Positions 32,194-39,569 of a stretch of 64,000 nt of DNA are shown here, one piece after another. Both the position numbers and the translations under genes were made by a program. The DNA is from Solimonas sp. SE-A11 (GTDB taxonomy: Bacteria; Pseudomonadota; Gammaproteobacteria; Nevskiales; Nevskiaceae). The notes under the pieces are model-generated. The model was not told the DNA's origin. It was given only the letters and a program-made list of their open reading frames with translations, and searched no databases. Location of the stretch: the NCBI RefSeq assembly GCF_030345715.1, contig NZ_JAUASX010000001.1, forward strand, positions 186,001 through 250,000, in the 5' to 3' direction. Within the stretch, counting starts at the first letter, position 1; every line of letters starts with the position of its first letter.

Positions 32194-33021
32194 ATGAGTA
32201 ACACAGCCGCACCCAGGGTCAACCGCATGCAGCTCGCGGATGGCCGCACCTTGGCTTGGGCGGAGTACGGAGATCCGCGCGGGGTTCCGGTCTTCTACTT
32301 CCACGGTGGTGGCGCCTCATTGATCGAAGGCGGCTGCTTTGACCGGGATGCGCGCGATGCCGGCATCCGCCTGGTTGCCCCGTCGCGCCCCGGGGGGCTG
32401 CATTCCAGTCCCCGGCCCGTAATGCGGTCGACGGATTTCGCCTCCGACTGTGCGCAACTGGCGACGCGCCTGGGTATCGACAAGTTCGTGGTCACCGGGA
32501 ATTCGAACGGCGGCCTGTTCACGATGGCGGTTGCGCACCAGTTGCCCGATCGGGTGATCGCCGCAGTCCCGATCAACTCGACCGTGCCCCTCTACGACCC
32601 GGACGTCTGGCCACTGGTCCCGTGGTCGCTCAAGGCCGCCATGCTCTTCTTCAGGACATTTCCATCGGTGTTCGTGCCGATGAACAGGTTCGCGGTCAAG
32701 AGCCGCCCGGATCGCTTCCTGCCCAAGGCCGCGGAGGCCGAGATCGCGCAGATCTACTTCGACAATCTCATGGCGATTACCCAAGACAGCATGCGGCCGG
32801 AGATCGGCTTCATGAACCGCCGATGGGATTTCGATCACCGCGCGATCCGTTGCCCCGTCCGCATTCTCTACGGGGTGGAGGACTTGGGGACTTGCTACGG
32901 CCCTCGCTGGGCTTCCGAATTGCCGGACGGCCAGTTCATGGCGATTCCGGATGGGCACCTCCCGATAGCGCCTGAACCACGCCGGATCCTGGCTGCGACC
33001 TGGCGGTCGTTCTTCGCCTAG
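32194..33021 (+). CDS. Alpha/beta hydrolase
   Basis: This 275-residue alpha/beta-fold hydrolase has the oxyanion motif FHGGG (36-40), the nucleophile elbow GNSNGG (Ser104), and a C-terminal DGHLP segment with the probable catalytic His. The start at 32194 is preceded by AGGAAAG; an in-frame ATG at 32155 has no SD. The type is that of small esterases, proline-iminopeptidase relatives and haloperoxidase-like hydrolases. It lies 71 bp after TonB receptor 3 and 11 bp before the dehydrogenase, so it belongs to that operon. Cytoplasmic; substrate unknown. Confidence 0.88.
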   Translation: MSNTAAPRVNRMQLADGRTLAWAEYGDPRGVPVFYFHGGGASLIEGGCFDRDARDAGIRLVAPSRPGGLHSSPRPVMRSTDFASDCAQLATRLGIDKFVVTGNSNGGLFTMAVAHQLPDRVIAAVPINSTVPLYDPDVWPLVPWSLKAAMLFFRTFPSVFVPMNRFAVKSRPDRFLPKAAEAEIAQIYFDNLMAITQDSMRPEIGFMNRRWDFDHRAIRCPVRILYGVEDLGTCYGPRWASELPDGQFMAIPDGHLPIAPEPRRILAATWRSFFA

Positions 33022-33032
33022 GCCGCCTGCTC

Positions 33033-34142
33033 ATGAAACGCTACGACTTTGCGATCGTCGGGGCCGGCATCGCCGGAGCCTCCGCTGCCGCTCGGCTTGC
33101 CTCCAAGGCCAGCGTACTGTTGCTGGAACAGGAGACCGCGCCCGGCTACCACAGCACCGGTCGCTCGGCCGCGCTCTACAGCGCGCTTTACGGCAACGAC
33201 ACCATCACCGCCATCACCCGCGCCAGCCGCGCCTTCTTCGATGCGCCGCCGGCTGGCTTTTGCGAGTACCCACTCCTGTCGCCGCGCGGCGTGCTGTTTG
33301 CGGGTTGCGAGGCCGACGCGGAGGCGATTGCGGAAATCGCCCGGCTGCCACTGGCACGGCGCATCGATACGGCGGAGGCGATCCGGCGGGTGCCGATACT
33401 TGCCGAGCAGTACGCCGCACATTGCGCGTGGGAAGCGGATGCCTTCGACGTGGATGTGCACGGACTTCATCAAGGCTTTCTGCGCATGGCGCGCGGGGCC
33501 GGCGCGGAGCTGGCCTGCGCTGCCGGCGTGACGGCGCTTACGCGCGAGCAGGGCGGCTGGCACATCGTCACCGCCCATGGCGAGTTCAGTGCCGGGGTGG
33601 TCATCAACGCGGCTGGCGCCTGGGCCGACCGCGTCGCGCAGCTGGCTGGCGCGCCGGCACTGGGTATACAGCCCTTGCGGCGCACGGCCATGATCATCGA
33701 CGCCGAGCTGCCGGCGGGCTTCAGCCAATGGCCGGCAGTCATCGCCGCCGACGAGTCATGGTACATCAAGCCAGACGCCGGCCTGATGCTCGCGTCGCCC
33801 GCCGACGAAACGCCGACCGATCCTTGCGATGCGCAGCCGGAAGAGCTCGATGTCGCCATCTGCGCCGACCGCATCGAGAGTCGCACGCGCCTGCAGATCA
33901 GGCGGATCGTGCGCTCTTGGGCCGGCCTGCGCTCGTTCGCGCCGGATCGCACGCCGGTGGTTGGCTACGACCCGCAGGTCGAGCACTTCTTTTGGTTGGC
34001 CGGACAAGGGGGTTATGGCGTGCAGACCTGCCCTGCGTTGTCCCAGATCGCGGCGGCGCTGGCGCTGCGCGAGCCGATTCCCGCTCATATCCAGGACGAG
34101 GGCTTCGATGCCGCCCAGGTCTCGCCGTGCCGCTTCAGCTGA
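33033..34142 (+). CDS. FAD-dependent D-amino-acid dehydrogenase (DauA-like)
   Basis: This 369-residue flavoprotein of the DAO family has the dinucleotide motif VGAGIAGAS (9-17), Glu32 for ribose binding, and the GYHSTGRSAA flavin segment (38-47). Close similarity to Pseudomonas D-arginine dehydrogenase is evident in ASRAFFDAPPAGFCEYPLLS, VNAAGAW, WAGLRSFAPD and QGGYGVQT. Against the DauA sequence as I recall it, the guanidinium-binding Glu87 position is Val here and His48 is Leu, so the substrate may be a neutral D-amino acid. It would oxidise D-residues to imino acids that hydrolyse to 2-oxo acids. The RidA downstream fits imine removal. An M81 peptidase gene starts 7 bp after its stop. Confidence 0.88.
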   Translation: MKRYDFAIVGAGIAGASAAARLASKASVLLLEQETAPGYHSTGRSAALYSALYGNDTITAITRASRAFFDAPPAGFCEYPLLSPRGVLFAGCEADAEAIAEIARLPLARRIDTAEAIRRVPILAEQYAAHCAWEADAFDVDVHGLHQGFLRMARGAGAELACAAGVTALTREQGGWHIVTAHGEFSAGVVINAAGAWADRVAQLAGAPALGIQPLRRTAMIIDAELPAGFSQWPAVIAADESWYIKPDAGLMLASPADETPTDPCDAQPEELDVAICADRIESRTRLQIRRIVRSWAGLRSFAPDRTPVVGYDPQVEHFFWLAGQGGYGVQTCPALSQIAAALALREPIPAHIQDEGFDAAQVSPCRFS

Positions 34143-34149
34143 GTCGACG

Positions 34150-35613
34150 ATGAAAGTCTTCAGCGCGTTCTTCGGCACCGAGACGAATACTGCGGCCGTG
34201 GTCCCCACCGGCTTTGCCGATTTCGAGCGCGCCGGCGTCTATCGTGGAGATGCCAGCATCCGCGATCCGCAAGGTTTCGGCGCCTCGCATGTCGAGCTCC
34301 GGCGCCTGGCCGCCATCGATGGCCACACGGTGGTGGAGAGTCTCACCGCGCATGCGCACCCCGCCGGAATTACCGCGCGCGCCGTGTACGAACGCTACCG
34401 CGACTGGATCATCGAGGACCTCACAGCGGCCATGCCGGTACAGGCCGTCGTGCTGGTGCTGCATGGCGCGATGGTCGCCGACGGCTACGACGACTGCGAG
34501 GGTGACCTGATTGCCCGGGTGCGCGAGGTCGCCGGCCCCTCGGTGCCGATCGGTGTGGAGCTCGACCTGCATTGCCATGTCAGCCCGAGAATGCTCGCCG
34601 GCGCCGATGCCATAGTCTGCTACAAGGAGTATCCGCACACGGATACGCTGGAACGCCTGGGTGAGGTTTACCGGCTGGTGGTGCGCCAGGCGCAGCAGGA
34701 AATACGGCCGGTGACGGCGCTGCACGACCTGCGAATGGTCGGGCTCTGGCACACCACGCGGGAGCCGATGAGATCCTTCGTCGAGCGCATGCAGTCGTTC
34801 GAGGGCAAGGACGGCATCCTGTCGGTGTCACTGGGCCATGGCTTCCCCTGGGGCGATGTCCCGGACACCGGCGCCAAGCTCTGGGTGATCGCCGATGGCG
34901 ACCGATCGAAGGCTCAGCGGCTCGCCAACCAGCTGGGCGAGGAATTCTGGCAGCTGCGCGACCAGACTTGGGTCCCACCGATCCCGATTGCCGCCGCCAT
35001 CGATCGCATGAGGGCGACGTCCGAAGGCACGCTGGTGTTCGCCGATGTCGCCGATAACGCCGGTGGCGGCGCTATGAGCGATAGCACTTTCATACTCCGG
35101 GCCATGCTCGAAGCCGGTATCAGCGATGCGGTCGTCGGCAGCTTCTGGGATCTCGGCGCCGTCGCGCTGTGCCGGAGCGCCGGTGTCGGGGCGAGCCTGA
35201 ACCTGCGTATCGGCGGCAAATGCGGCCCGCAGTCTGGCGACCCGGTGGACGTGGCGGTCACGGTCAAGGCTATCGTCGAGGACCACGCACAGTACGGATT
35301 GAACTTCCGCTGGTCCTTGGGCACCGGAGTCTGGGTGCGCACCGAGGGCGGCATGGACATCGCGCTCAATACGGTCCGCTCGCAGATCTTCTCTCGCGAA
35401 GCCTTTGAGGGGCTCGGCATCCGCCTTGAGGGTCGCCCGGTGATCGTGGTGAAGTCCACGCAGCACTTCCATGCGTCATTCGCGCCCCTCGCTCGCGAGG
35501 TGCTGTACGTGGGCGCGCCCGGCTCGATCACGCAGAACTTCGCCGAGATGAGCTACCGCAGGCGCGACAACGATTTCTGGCCGCGGGTCGCCAATCCGCG
35601 CGGGACGTCGTGA
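34150..35613 (+). CDS. M81 family metallopeptidase (MlrC-like)
   Basis: This 487-residue protein matches MlrC, the zinc peptidase that completes microcystin breakdown. The start FSAFFGTETNT is the family N-terminus. Probable zinc ligands are Asp139 and His141 in ELDLHCH and His163 in YKEYPHTD; LHGAMVADGYDDCEGD (104-119) is also conserved. The C-terminal DUF1485-like part contains FADVADNAGGGAMSDST and VKSTQHFHASF. The start at 34150 is 7 bp after the dehydrogenase stop. There is no signal peptide. It likely cleaves small linear peptides or N-acyl/non-proteinogenic amino-acid conjugates released by the other hydrolases. Confidence 0.92.
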   Translation: MKVFSAFFGTETNTAAVVPTGFADFERAGVYRGDASIRDPQGFGASHVELRRLAAIDGHTVVESLTAHAHPAGITARAVYERYRDWIIEDLTAAMPVQAVVLVLHGAMVADGYDDCEGDLIARVREVAGPSVPIGVELDLHCHVSPRMLAGADAIVCYKEYPHTDTLERLGEVYRLVVRQAQQEIRPVTALHDLRMVGLWHTTREPMRSFVERMQSFEGKDGILSVSLGHGFPWGDVPDTGAKLWVIADGDRSKAQRLANQLGEEFWQLRDQTWVPPIPIAAAIDRMRATSEGTLVFADVADNAGGGAMSDSTFILRAMLEAGISDAVVGSFWDLGAVALCRSAGVGASLNLRIGGKCGPQSGDPVDVAVTVKAIVEDHAQYGLNFRWSLGTGVWVRTEGGMDIALNTVRSQIFSREAFEGLGIRLEGRPVIVVKSTQHFHASFAPLAREVLYVGAPGSITQNFAEMSYRRRDNDFWPRVANPRGTS

Positions 35614-35652
35614 CTGCCCGCAAGAAGCCGACCACCAAGAGAAGCCTCGCAA

Positions 35653-36036
35653 ATGATCTCCATCATCGGAACCCGTCCGACGCTCGCCAACGGCGCCGCC
35701 GTTCCGCTCAGCCCCGGCGTGCGCGCCGGAGATTTCCTGTTCCTGTCGGGTCAGTTGGGGCTGGACGAGAAGGGCAAGCCGGTCGCCGATGACATTGCCA
35801 GTCAGACGCGGCAGGCGATTGCGCGCCTGGAGGCCGTGCTCGCGCAGGCCGGCGGACGTCGAGACCAGATCGTGAAGGTCAACGTCTGGCTCACGGACAC
35901 TGCGGACTTTCCCGCCTTCAACCAAGTCTATGCGGAGTTGTTTCCCGCTCGCCCGCCGGCCCGCTCCACCGTGGTCAGCCAACTGTTGATTCCTGGCGCG
36001 CGCGTCGAGATCGACGCCATCGCCTATCTCGGTTGA
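35653..36036 (+). CDS. RidA/YjgF family enamine-imine deaminase
   Basis: This 127-residue RidA homologue carries the active-site Arg104 in PPARSTV and Glu119 in VEIDAIAY. RidA trimers hydrolyse reactive enamines/imines such as those formed by amino-acid dehydrogenases. It is the last gene of the rightward group, 39 bp after the M81 peptidase. A role in clearing iminoacids from the D-amino-acid dehydrogenase two genes upstream is a natural inference. The N-terminus is normal for the family and the ATG at 35653 follows an AAGCCTCGCAA stretch with no strong SD. Confidence 0.92.
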   Translation: MISIIGTRPTLANGAAVPLSPGVRAGDFLFLSGQLGLDEKGKPVADDIASQTRQAIARLEAVLAQAGGRRDQIVKVNVWLTDTADFPAFNQVYAELFPARPPARSTVVSQLLIPGARVEIDAIAYLG

Positions 36037-36239
36037 ACTGATCATGTTGCGATGCGGAGAAAGACGCGGTTTGACGTGTTGTCAGAAGAGGAGTCATGAA
36101 CGAGAGTTGCTGTCGCGCTTTCAGAATGCGATCCGCCTTCAATGAGAGCCTTGCCGCTGGTTTATGTCGGCAGCAGAGATTTCGGAAGCGGATCGTGACA
36201 AGCAGCGGCGATTGGGACACGGCGACCGATGGAAATGCC

Positions 36240-36590
36240 CCGCTGAATCCGGCGTTGTCGGTCCGCATTGATTTGAGGCCATGTCGCCTCAATCACCCTT
36301 GACGTGCGGGCATTGGACAAGATCAGCTACTCGAAGCCCTATCGAGTCGACCGTGCGGCATCACAATCTCGCAGGTTCCGAAGGAAAGACGGGAGCTCCT
36401 TGTACGGCAAGCAGGGAAGGTGCTTCTTGCACGCCGGTGAGCGAAGCGCGCGCTTGATTGGCGTAGCAGGATCCGATCTCACGGTTCCAGCGATCATCGC
36501 TCGGTCGTAGAGGGCCTCCACACGCTGACGAATTCTCGTGGCGGTCTCGTGATGAGACTGGTGCAGCGCTCCCAGCATCCCCGGTCTCAT
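36240..36590 (-). pseudogene. Decayed P4-type tyrosine integrase
   Basis: On the minus strand the frame ending at 36339 reads ETATRIRQRVEALYDRAM, ..LPCLPYKELPSFLRNLR, which is the core-binding/linker region of P4-family integrases. After a TAG (36339-36341) and a second TAG (36327-36329) the same frame goes on with LILSNARTSRVIEATW, the box I region with its catalytic Arg. The N-terminal part and the box II His-x-x-Arg and Tyr region are missing. The remnant lies 94 bp downstream of the 3' end of tRNA-Ser and reads in the same direction, the usual geometry for an integrated island. A strong SD-like AGAGGAG on the opposite strand at about 36084 is probably coincidental. Confidence 0.78.
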
Positions 36591-36620
36591 GCGACGGCCT
36601 GGGACATACAGACTGGGATA

Positions 36621-36651
36621 AAAACAAAAACCCCCGTGAAAACGGGGGTTT
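36621..36651 (-). terminator. Intrinsic terminator for tRNA-Ser
   Basis: Read on the minus strand, a CCCCCG/CGGGGG stem with a TTTTCA loop is followed by TTTTTGTTTT. It lies 33 bp beyond the 3' end of tRNA-Ser. A second inverted repeat, TCCGGGA/TCCCGGA, sits between them at 36659-36674. Confidence 0.88.
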
Positions 36652-36683
36652 AGGAAGGTCCGGGAAGTCCCGGAACCGCTACT

Positions 36684-36776
36684 TGGCGGAGAGAGAGGGA
36701 TTCGAACCCTCGATACGGTTATAAACCGTATACACGCTTTCCAGGCGTGCTCCTTCAACCGCTCGGACATCTCTCC
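36684..36776 (-). tRNA. tRNA-Ser (anticodon GGA)
   Basis: The minus strand folds as a class II tRNA: acceptor GGAGAGA/TCTCTCC, anticodon stem-loop CACGCCTGGAAAGCGTG with GGA, a long variable arm (TATACGGTTTATAACCGTATC), T-arm GAGGGTTCGAATCCCTC, discriminator G and encoded CCA (36684-36686). Length is 93 nt including CCA. The gene lies between the BamC-like lipoprotein/dapA pair and an integrase remnant, and its 3' end is the likely integration site. Confidence 0.97.
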
Positions 36777-36874
36777 AGGTTGAGGATCCGCCACGGCCAA
36801 GGCCGCGACGGGGCGCGCATTATACCGATTCCGGCCCGGATTTCCCGGCGGGGCGGCACCCTGCGCAAAAAACC

Positions 36875-37210
36875 TTACTGCGGCTTGAGCTTTTCCTTGG
36901 TCATCTTCTTGCGCTCCTCGGCTTTGGTCGGCGGGGCGACCTCGACCTCCTTGCCGGGCTTGTCCAGGGACACCTCGGGCATCGGGGGAGGGGTCTGCAG
37001 GCAGGCGCCTTCGGCGGCCGGCTGGGCGGCGGCCGGGGCGGGGGGAATGCGCAGGGCGGAGGCGGACTCCGGCACCTTCAGGCCGTCCACGGTGGTCAGC
37101 GGGGGCAGGGAGGTGGCCTTCTGGTATTCGTTGTCGCCGACGCAGGGATTGCGCGAGGCGCAGCCGGCCAGCAGGGCGGTAGCGAGGACAAGGACAGCAA
37201 TACGGCTCAT
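36875..37210 (-). CDS. Short BamC-like outer membrane lipoprotein
   Basis: This 111-residue lipoprotein has a leader ending LLAGC (Cys17) and then [29 protein letters not shown]. The spacing of Tyr, PPL, GL.VP and IP resembles the unstructured N-terminal region of BamC that lies along BamD. It has no helix-grip domains and ends in a charged, Lys-rich tail ([16 protein letters not shown]). Its start overlaps the dapA stop as ATGA, the same place that bamC occupies after dapA in many gammaproteobacteria. I infer a minimal BamC or BamC remnant; an unrelated small lipoprotein is possible. Confidence 0.7.
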   Translation of the reverse strand: MSRIAVLVLATALLAGCASRNPCVGDNEYQKATSLPPLTTVDGLKVPESASALRIPPAPAAAQPAAEGACLQTPPPMPEVSLDKPGKEVEVAPPTKAEERKKMTKEKLKPQ

Positions 37211-38085
37211 GAAACGGCTCCTGCAGCGCGCAACGCGGCGCGCACGGTGTCCTCGGCGGCGCTCGACAAGGGCACCAGCGGCAGGCGCAGGCCTGGCGGG
37301 ATGCGCCCCATCTGGACCAGCGCCCACTTGACCGGGATCGGGTTGGGTTCGACAAACAGATCGCGGTGAAGTGCCGCCAGCGGTGCGTCGATGCGTGCGG
37401 CGGTTTCGGCGTCGCCGGCCAGGGCAGCTGCACACATGCGGTGCATGGCGCCCGGGGCGACGTTGGCGGTCACGGAGATGTCGCCGGCGCAGCCCAGCAG
37501 AATCGACTCGCGGGCGGTGGCGTCATCGCCGGAATAGATGGCGAAGTCCTTGGGCACCAGGGCCAGCAGTTCGCGGATGCGCGACAGCTCGCCCTTGGCC
37601 TCCTTGAGGCCGATGATGTTGGGGATCTGCGTCAGGCGCGCCACGGTGGCAGGCAGCAGGTCCACGCCGGTGCGGCCGGGGACGTTGTACAGGATGATCG
37701 GCAGGTCCACCGCCTCGGCGATCGCCTTGTAATGGCGATACATGCCCTCCTGCGGGGGCTTGTTGTAGTACGGGGTGACCAGCAGGGCGGCGTCGGCACC
37801 GGCGGCCTTGGCGGCGGCGGTCAGCTCGATGGCTTCCTTGGTGGAGTTGGCGCCGGTGCCGGCGATCACCGGGACGCGCTTGGCCGACAGCTTCACCACA
37901 CGCCGGATCACTTCCACGTGCTCGTCCACCTCCAGGGTGGCCGACTCGCCGGTGGTGCCCACGGCGACGATGGCGTCGGTGCCTTCCGCGATATGCCATT
38001 CGACCAGCGCGTCCAGGCCGGTCCAGTCCACGGCCCCGTCGGGCAGCATGGGCGTGATGATGGCAACAATGCTGCCCTTGATCAT
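37207..38085 (-). CDS. dapA: 4-hydroxy-tetrahydrodipicolinate synthase
   Basis: DapA (292 residues) condenses pyruvate and aspartate semialdehyde in lysine and meso-diaminopimelate synthesis. Thr44-Thr45 (GTTGES), Tyr133 (LYNVPGRTG), Arg138 and the Schiff-base Lys161 (IIGLKEA) all sit at the standard E. coli numbering. The gene is followed by the BamC-like lipoprotein with a 4-bp overlap, and is divergent from the gcvR-like gene. No strong SD is seen before ATG 38085. Confidence 0.98.
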   Translation of the reverse strand: MIKGSIVAIITPMLPDGAVDWTGLDALVEWHIAEGTDAIVAVGTTGESATLEVDEHVEVIRRVVKLSAKRVPVIAGTGANSTKEAIELTAAAKAAGADAALLVTPYYNKPPQEGMYRHYKAIAEAVDLPIILYNVPGRTGVDLLPATVARLTQIPNIIGLKEAKGELSRIRELLALVPKDFAIYSGDDATARESILLGCAGDISVTANVAPGAMHRMCAAALAGDAETAARIDAPLAALHRDLFVEPNPIPVKWALVQMGRIPPGLRLPLVPLSSAAEDTVRAALRAAGAVS

Positions 38086-38231
38086 GCGGGGGATTTCGTT
38101 CGGAAGTAGAGCTGCGATTATATCGCCGGAGGGCCGGTTTCCGACAGGGCGGGGCGCCGCCTGCCGGGGGCCGGGTTTGCTGCGGAGGGCGGGGGCATTA
38201 AACTCTGCGCCCTGAATGCGGTGCCCCCTAC

Positions 38232-38774
38232 ATGATGCCTCCCAACGACAACCTCCTCACCATTTCCGCCATCGGCAAGCCCAAGGGCAACGTGCCGCTG
38301 GAGCTGTTCAAGGCCATCCGCGAGCGCGGGGGCGAGGTGGAGGACTGCCGGATTGCCCAGATCGGCGACCGGCTCAGCGCCAACCTGCTGGTGTCGGGCA
38401 ACTGGAGCACCCTGGGCCGCCTGGAGACCGCCCTGCCGGGCATCGCCGAGAAGCTGGAACTGCAGGTGCGCTACGAGCGCTGCGACGCCCGGCCGTTCAA
38501 TCCGGATTTCCGCCCCTACGCGGCGGAGGTCATCGCCCCGCAGGAGCCCAACCTGCTGGTCAACATCCTGGAGTTCTTCCAGCACCAGGACGTGGTGGTG
38601 ATGGAGATTTCCACGCAGAAGTACGCGTCCACCTATACCGGCGCCGAAATGGTGAGCGTGCAGATGGTGCTGCACGTGCCGGTCAGCCAGCATCCGCAGG
38701 CCTTGCGAGAGTCCTTCATGGACCTCTGCGACGACCTCAACGCCGACGGCATGCTGGACCCTATCAAGACCTGA
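38232..38774 (+). CDS. gcvR: GcvR-like ACT-domain regulator
   Basis: This 180-residue protein has two ACT-type domains (about 5-85 and 95-175), as in the glycine cleavage system repressor GcvR. Segments such as [20 protein letters not shown] and [21 protein letters not shown] are the two domain starts. The order dapA (divergent), gcvR, bcp is conserved in many gammaproteobacteria. GcvR acts by binding GcvA rather than DNA; no gcvA is in this window. ATG at 38232 or 38235 (MM) are both possible. Confidence 0.82.
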   Translation: MMPPNDNLLTISAIGKPKGNVPLELFKAIRERGGEVEDCRIAQIGDRLSANLLVSGNWSTLGRLETALPGIAEKLELQVRYERCDARPFNPDFRPYAAEVIAPQEPNLLVNILEFFQHQDVVVMEISTQKYASTYTGAEMVSVQMVLHVPVSQHPQALRESFMDLCDDLNADGMLDPIKT

Positions 38775-38787
38775 GGGAGCCGTAGCC

Positions 38788-39258
38788 ATGGCGTTCACCG
38801 TGGGAGACAAGATTCCGGACCTGAAGCTGGCCGCCACCGGTGGCCGCGAGGTCGCATTCCGCGCGCTGCGCGGCAAGCCGCTGGTGGTGTACTTCTACCC
38901 CAAGGACAACACGCCGGGCTGCACCCAGGAAGGCCAGGACTTCCGCGACCTCTACGAGCAGTTCACCGCGCAGGGCGCCGAGGTGCTGGGCATCTCCAAG
39001 GACAGCGTCCGCTCGCACGAGAACTTCGCCGCCAAGTACGAGTTCCCCTTCCCCCTGCTGTCGGACCCGGACGAGGCGGCCTGCAAAGCTTTCGACGTGA
39101 TCCGCGAGAAGAGCATGTACGGCCGCAAGTACATGGGCGTGGACCGCAGCAGCTTCCTGTTCGACGCCAAGGGCGTGCTGGTGCGGGAGTGGCGCGGCGT
39201 GAAGATCAAGGGACACGTTGCCGAGGTGCTCGCCGCGCTCAAGACCGCCGTCGCCTGA
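38788..39258 (+). CDS. bcp: Thiol peroxidase Bcp (peroxiredoxin)
   Basis: This 156-residue AhpC/TSA-type peroxiredoxin reduces H2O2 and organic hydroperoxides. The peroxidatic Cys45 is in YPKDNTPGCTQEG. The resolving Cys found five residues later in E. coli Bcp is Gln here, so a 1-Cys or alternative resolving mode (for example Cys97 in AACKAF) is likely. It follows the gcvR-like gene by 13 bp with GAGGGAG before the ATG. Confidence 0.96.
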   Translation: MAFTVGDKIPDLKLAATGGREVAFRALRGKPLVVYFYPKDNTPGCTQEGQDFRDLYEQFTAQGAEVLGISKDSVRSHENFAAKYEFPFPLLSDPDEAACKAFDVIREKSMYGRKYMGVDRSSFLFDAKGVLVREWRGVKIKGHVAEVLAALKTAVA

Positions 39259-39569
39259 GCCCTGCGCAAAGCACCTGAATCCGGCTTCGCCGGCTGGCTT
39301 CCTAAGGCGGTTTTTTTGGGCTAGTCTCCAGCTCAGGTGCATCGGCTCGGTCAGGAGCCGATGAAGTGTCAAACCGTCAAACGGTAGTCACAAATTACGA
39401 TAAATAATCACATCTTCGAATGTGAACGGCCCTACGGGCCGGGGATGCTGACCGTCGCCCTTGTTTACCAGCCTGGCTTTCCCAGCGCTGCTTCCTTGCC
39501 CAGCTTTGCCGTGGTCCCCGCCGGCGCGCCTCGCGCGTCGATCTCCCCTGCTGCCCACTTACAGGCCTA
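39259..39569. other. Intergenic leader region with stem-loops upstream of phoH
   Basis: This 311-bp gap holds CCGGCTTCGCCGG (39281-39293) and a T7 run (39311-39317), possibly a weak bcp terminator. A perfect inverted repeat CATCGGCTC/GAGCCGATG (39340-39363) and a GGCCC/GGGCC hairpin (about 39430-39440) flank an AT-rich, promoter-like stretch near 39390-39415. No gene is seen. The hairpins may act on phoH expression. Confidence 0.5.

Noticed and set aside
36096..36302. 68-codon plus-strand ORF with AGAGGAG just upstream
   Set aside because: It lies opposite the integrase remnant, has an unremarkable Arg/Ser-rich sequence, and no recognisable family; the SD is probably chance.
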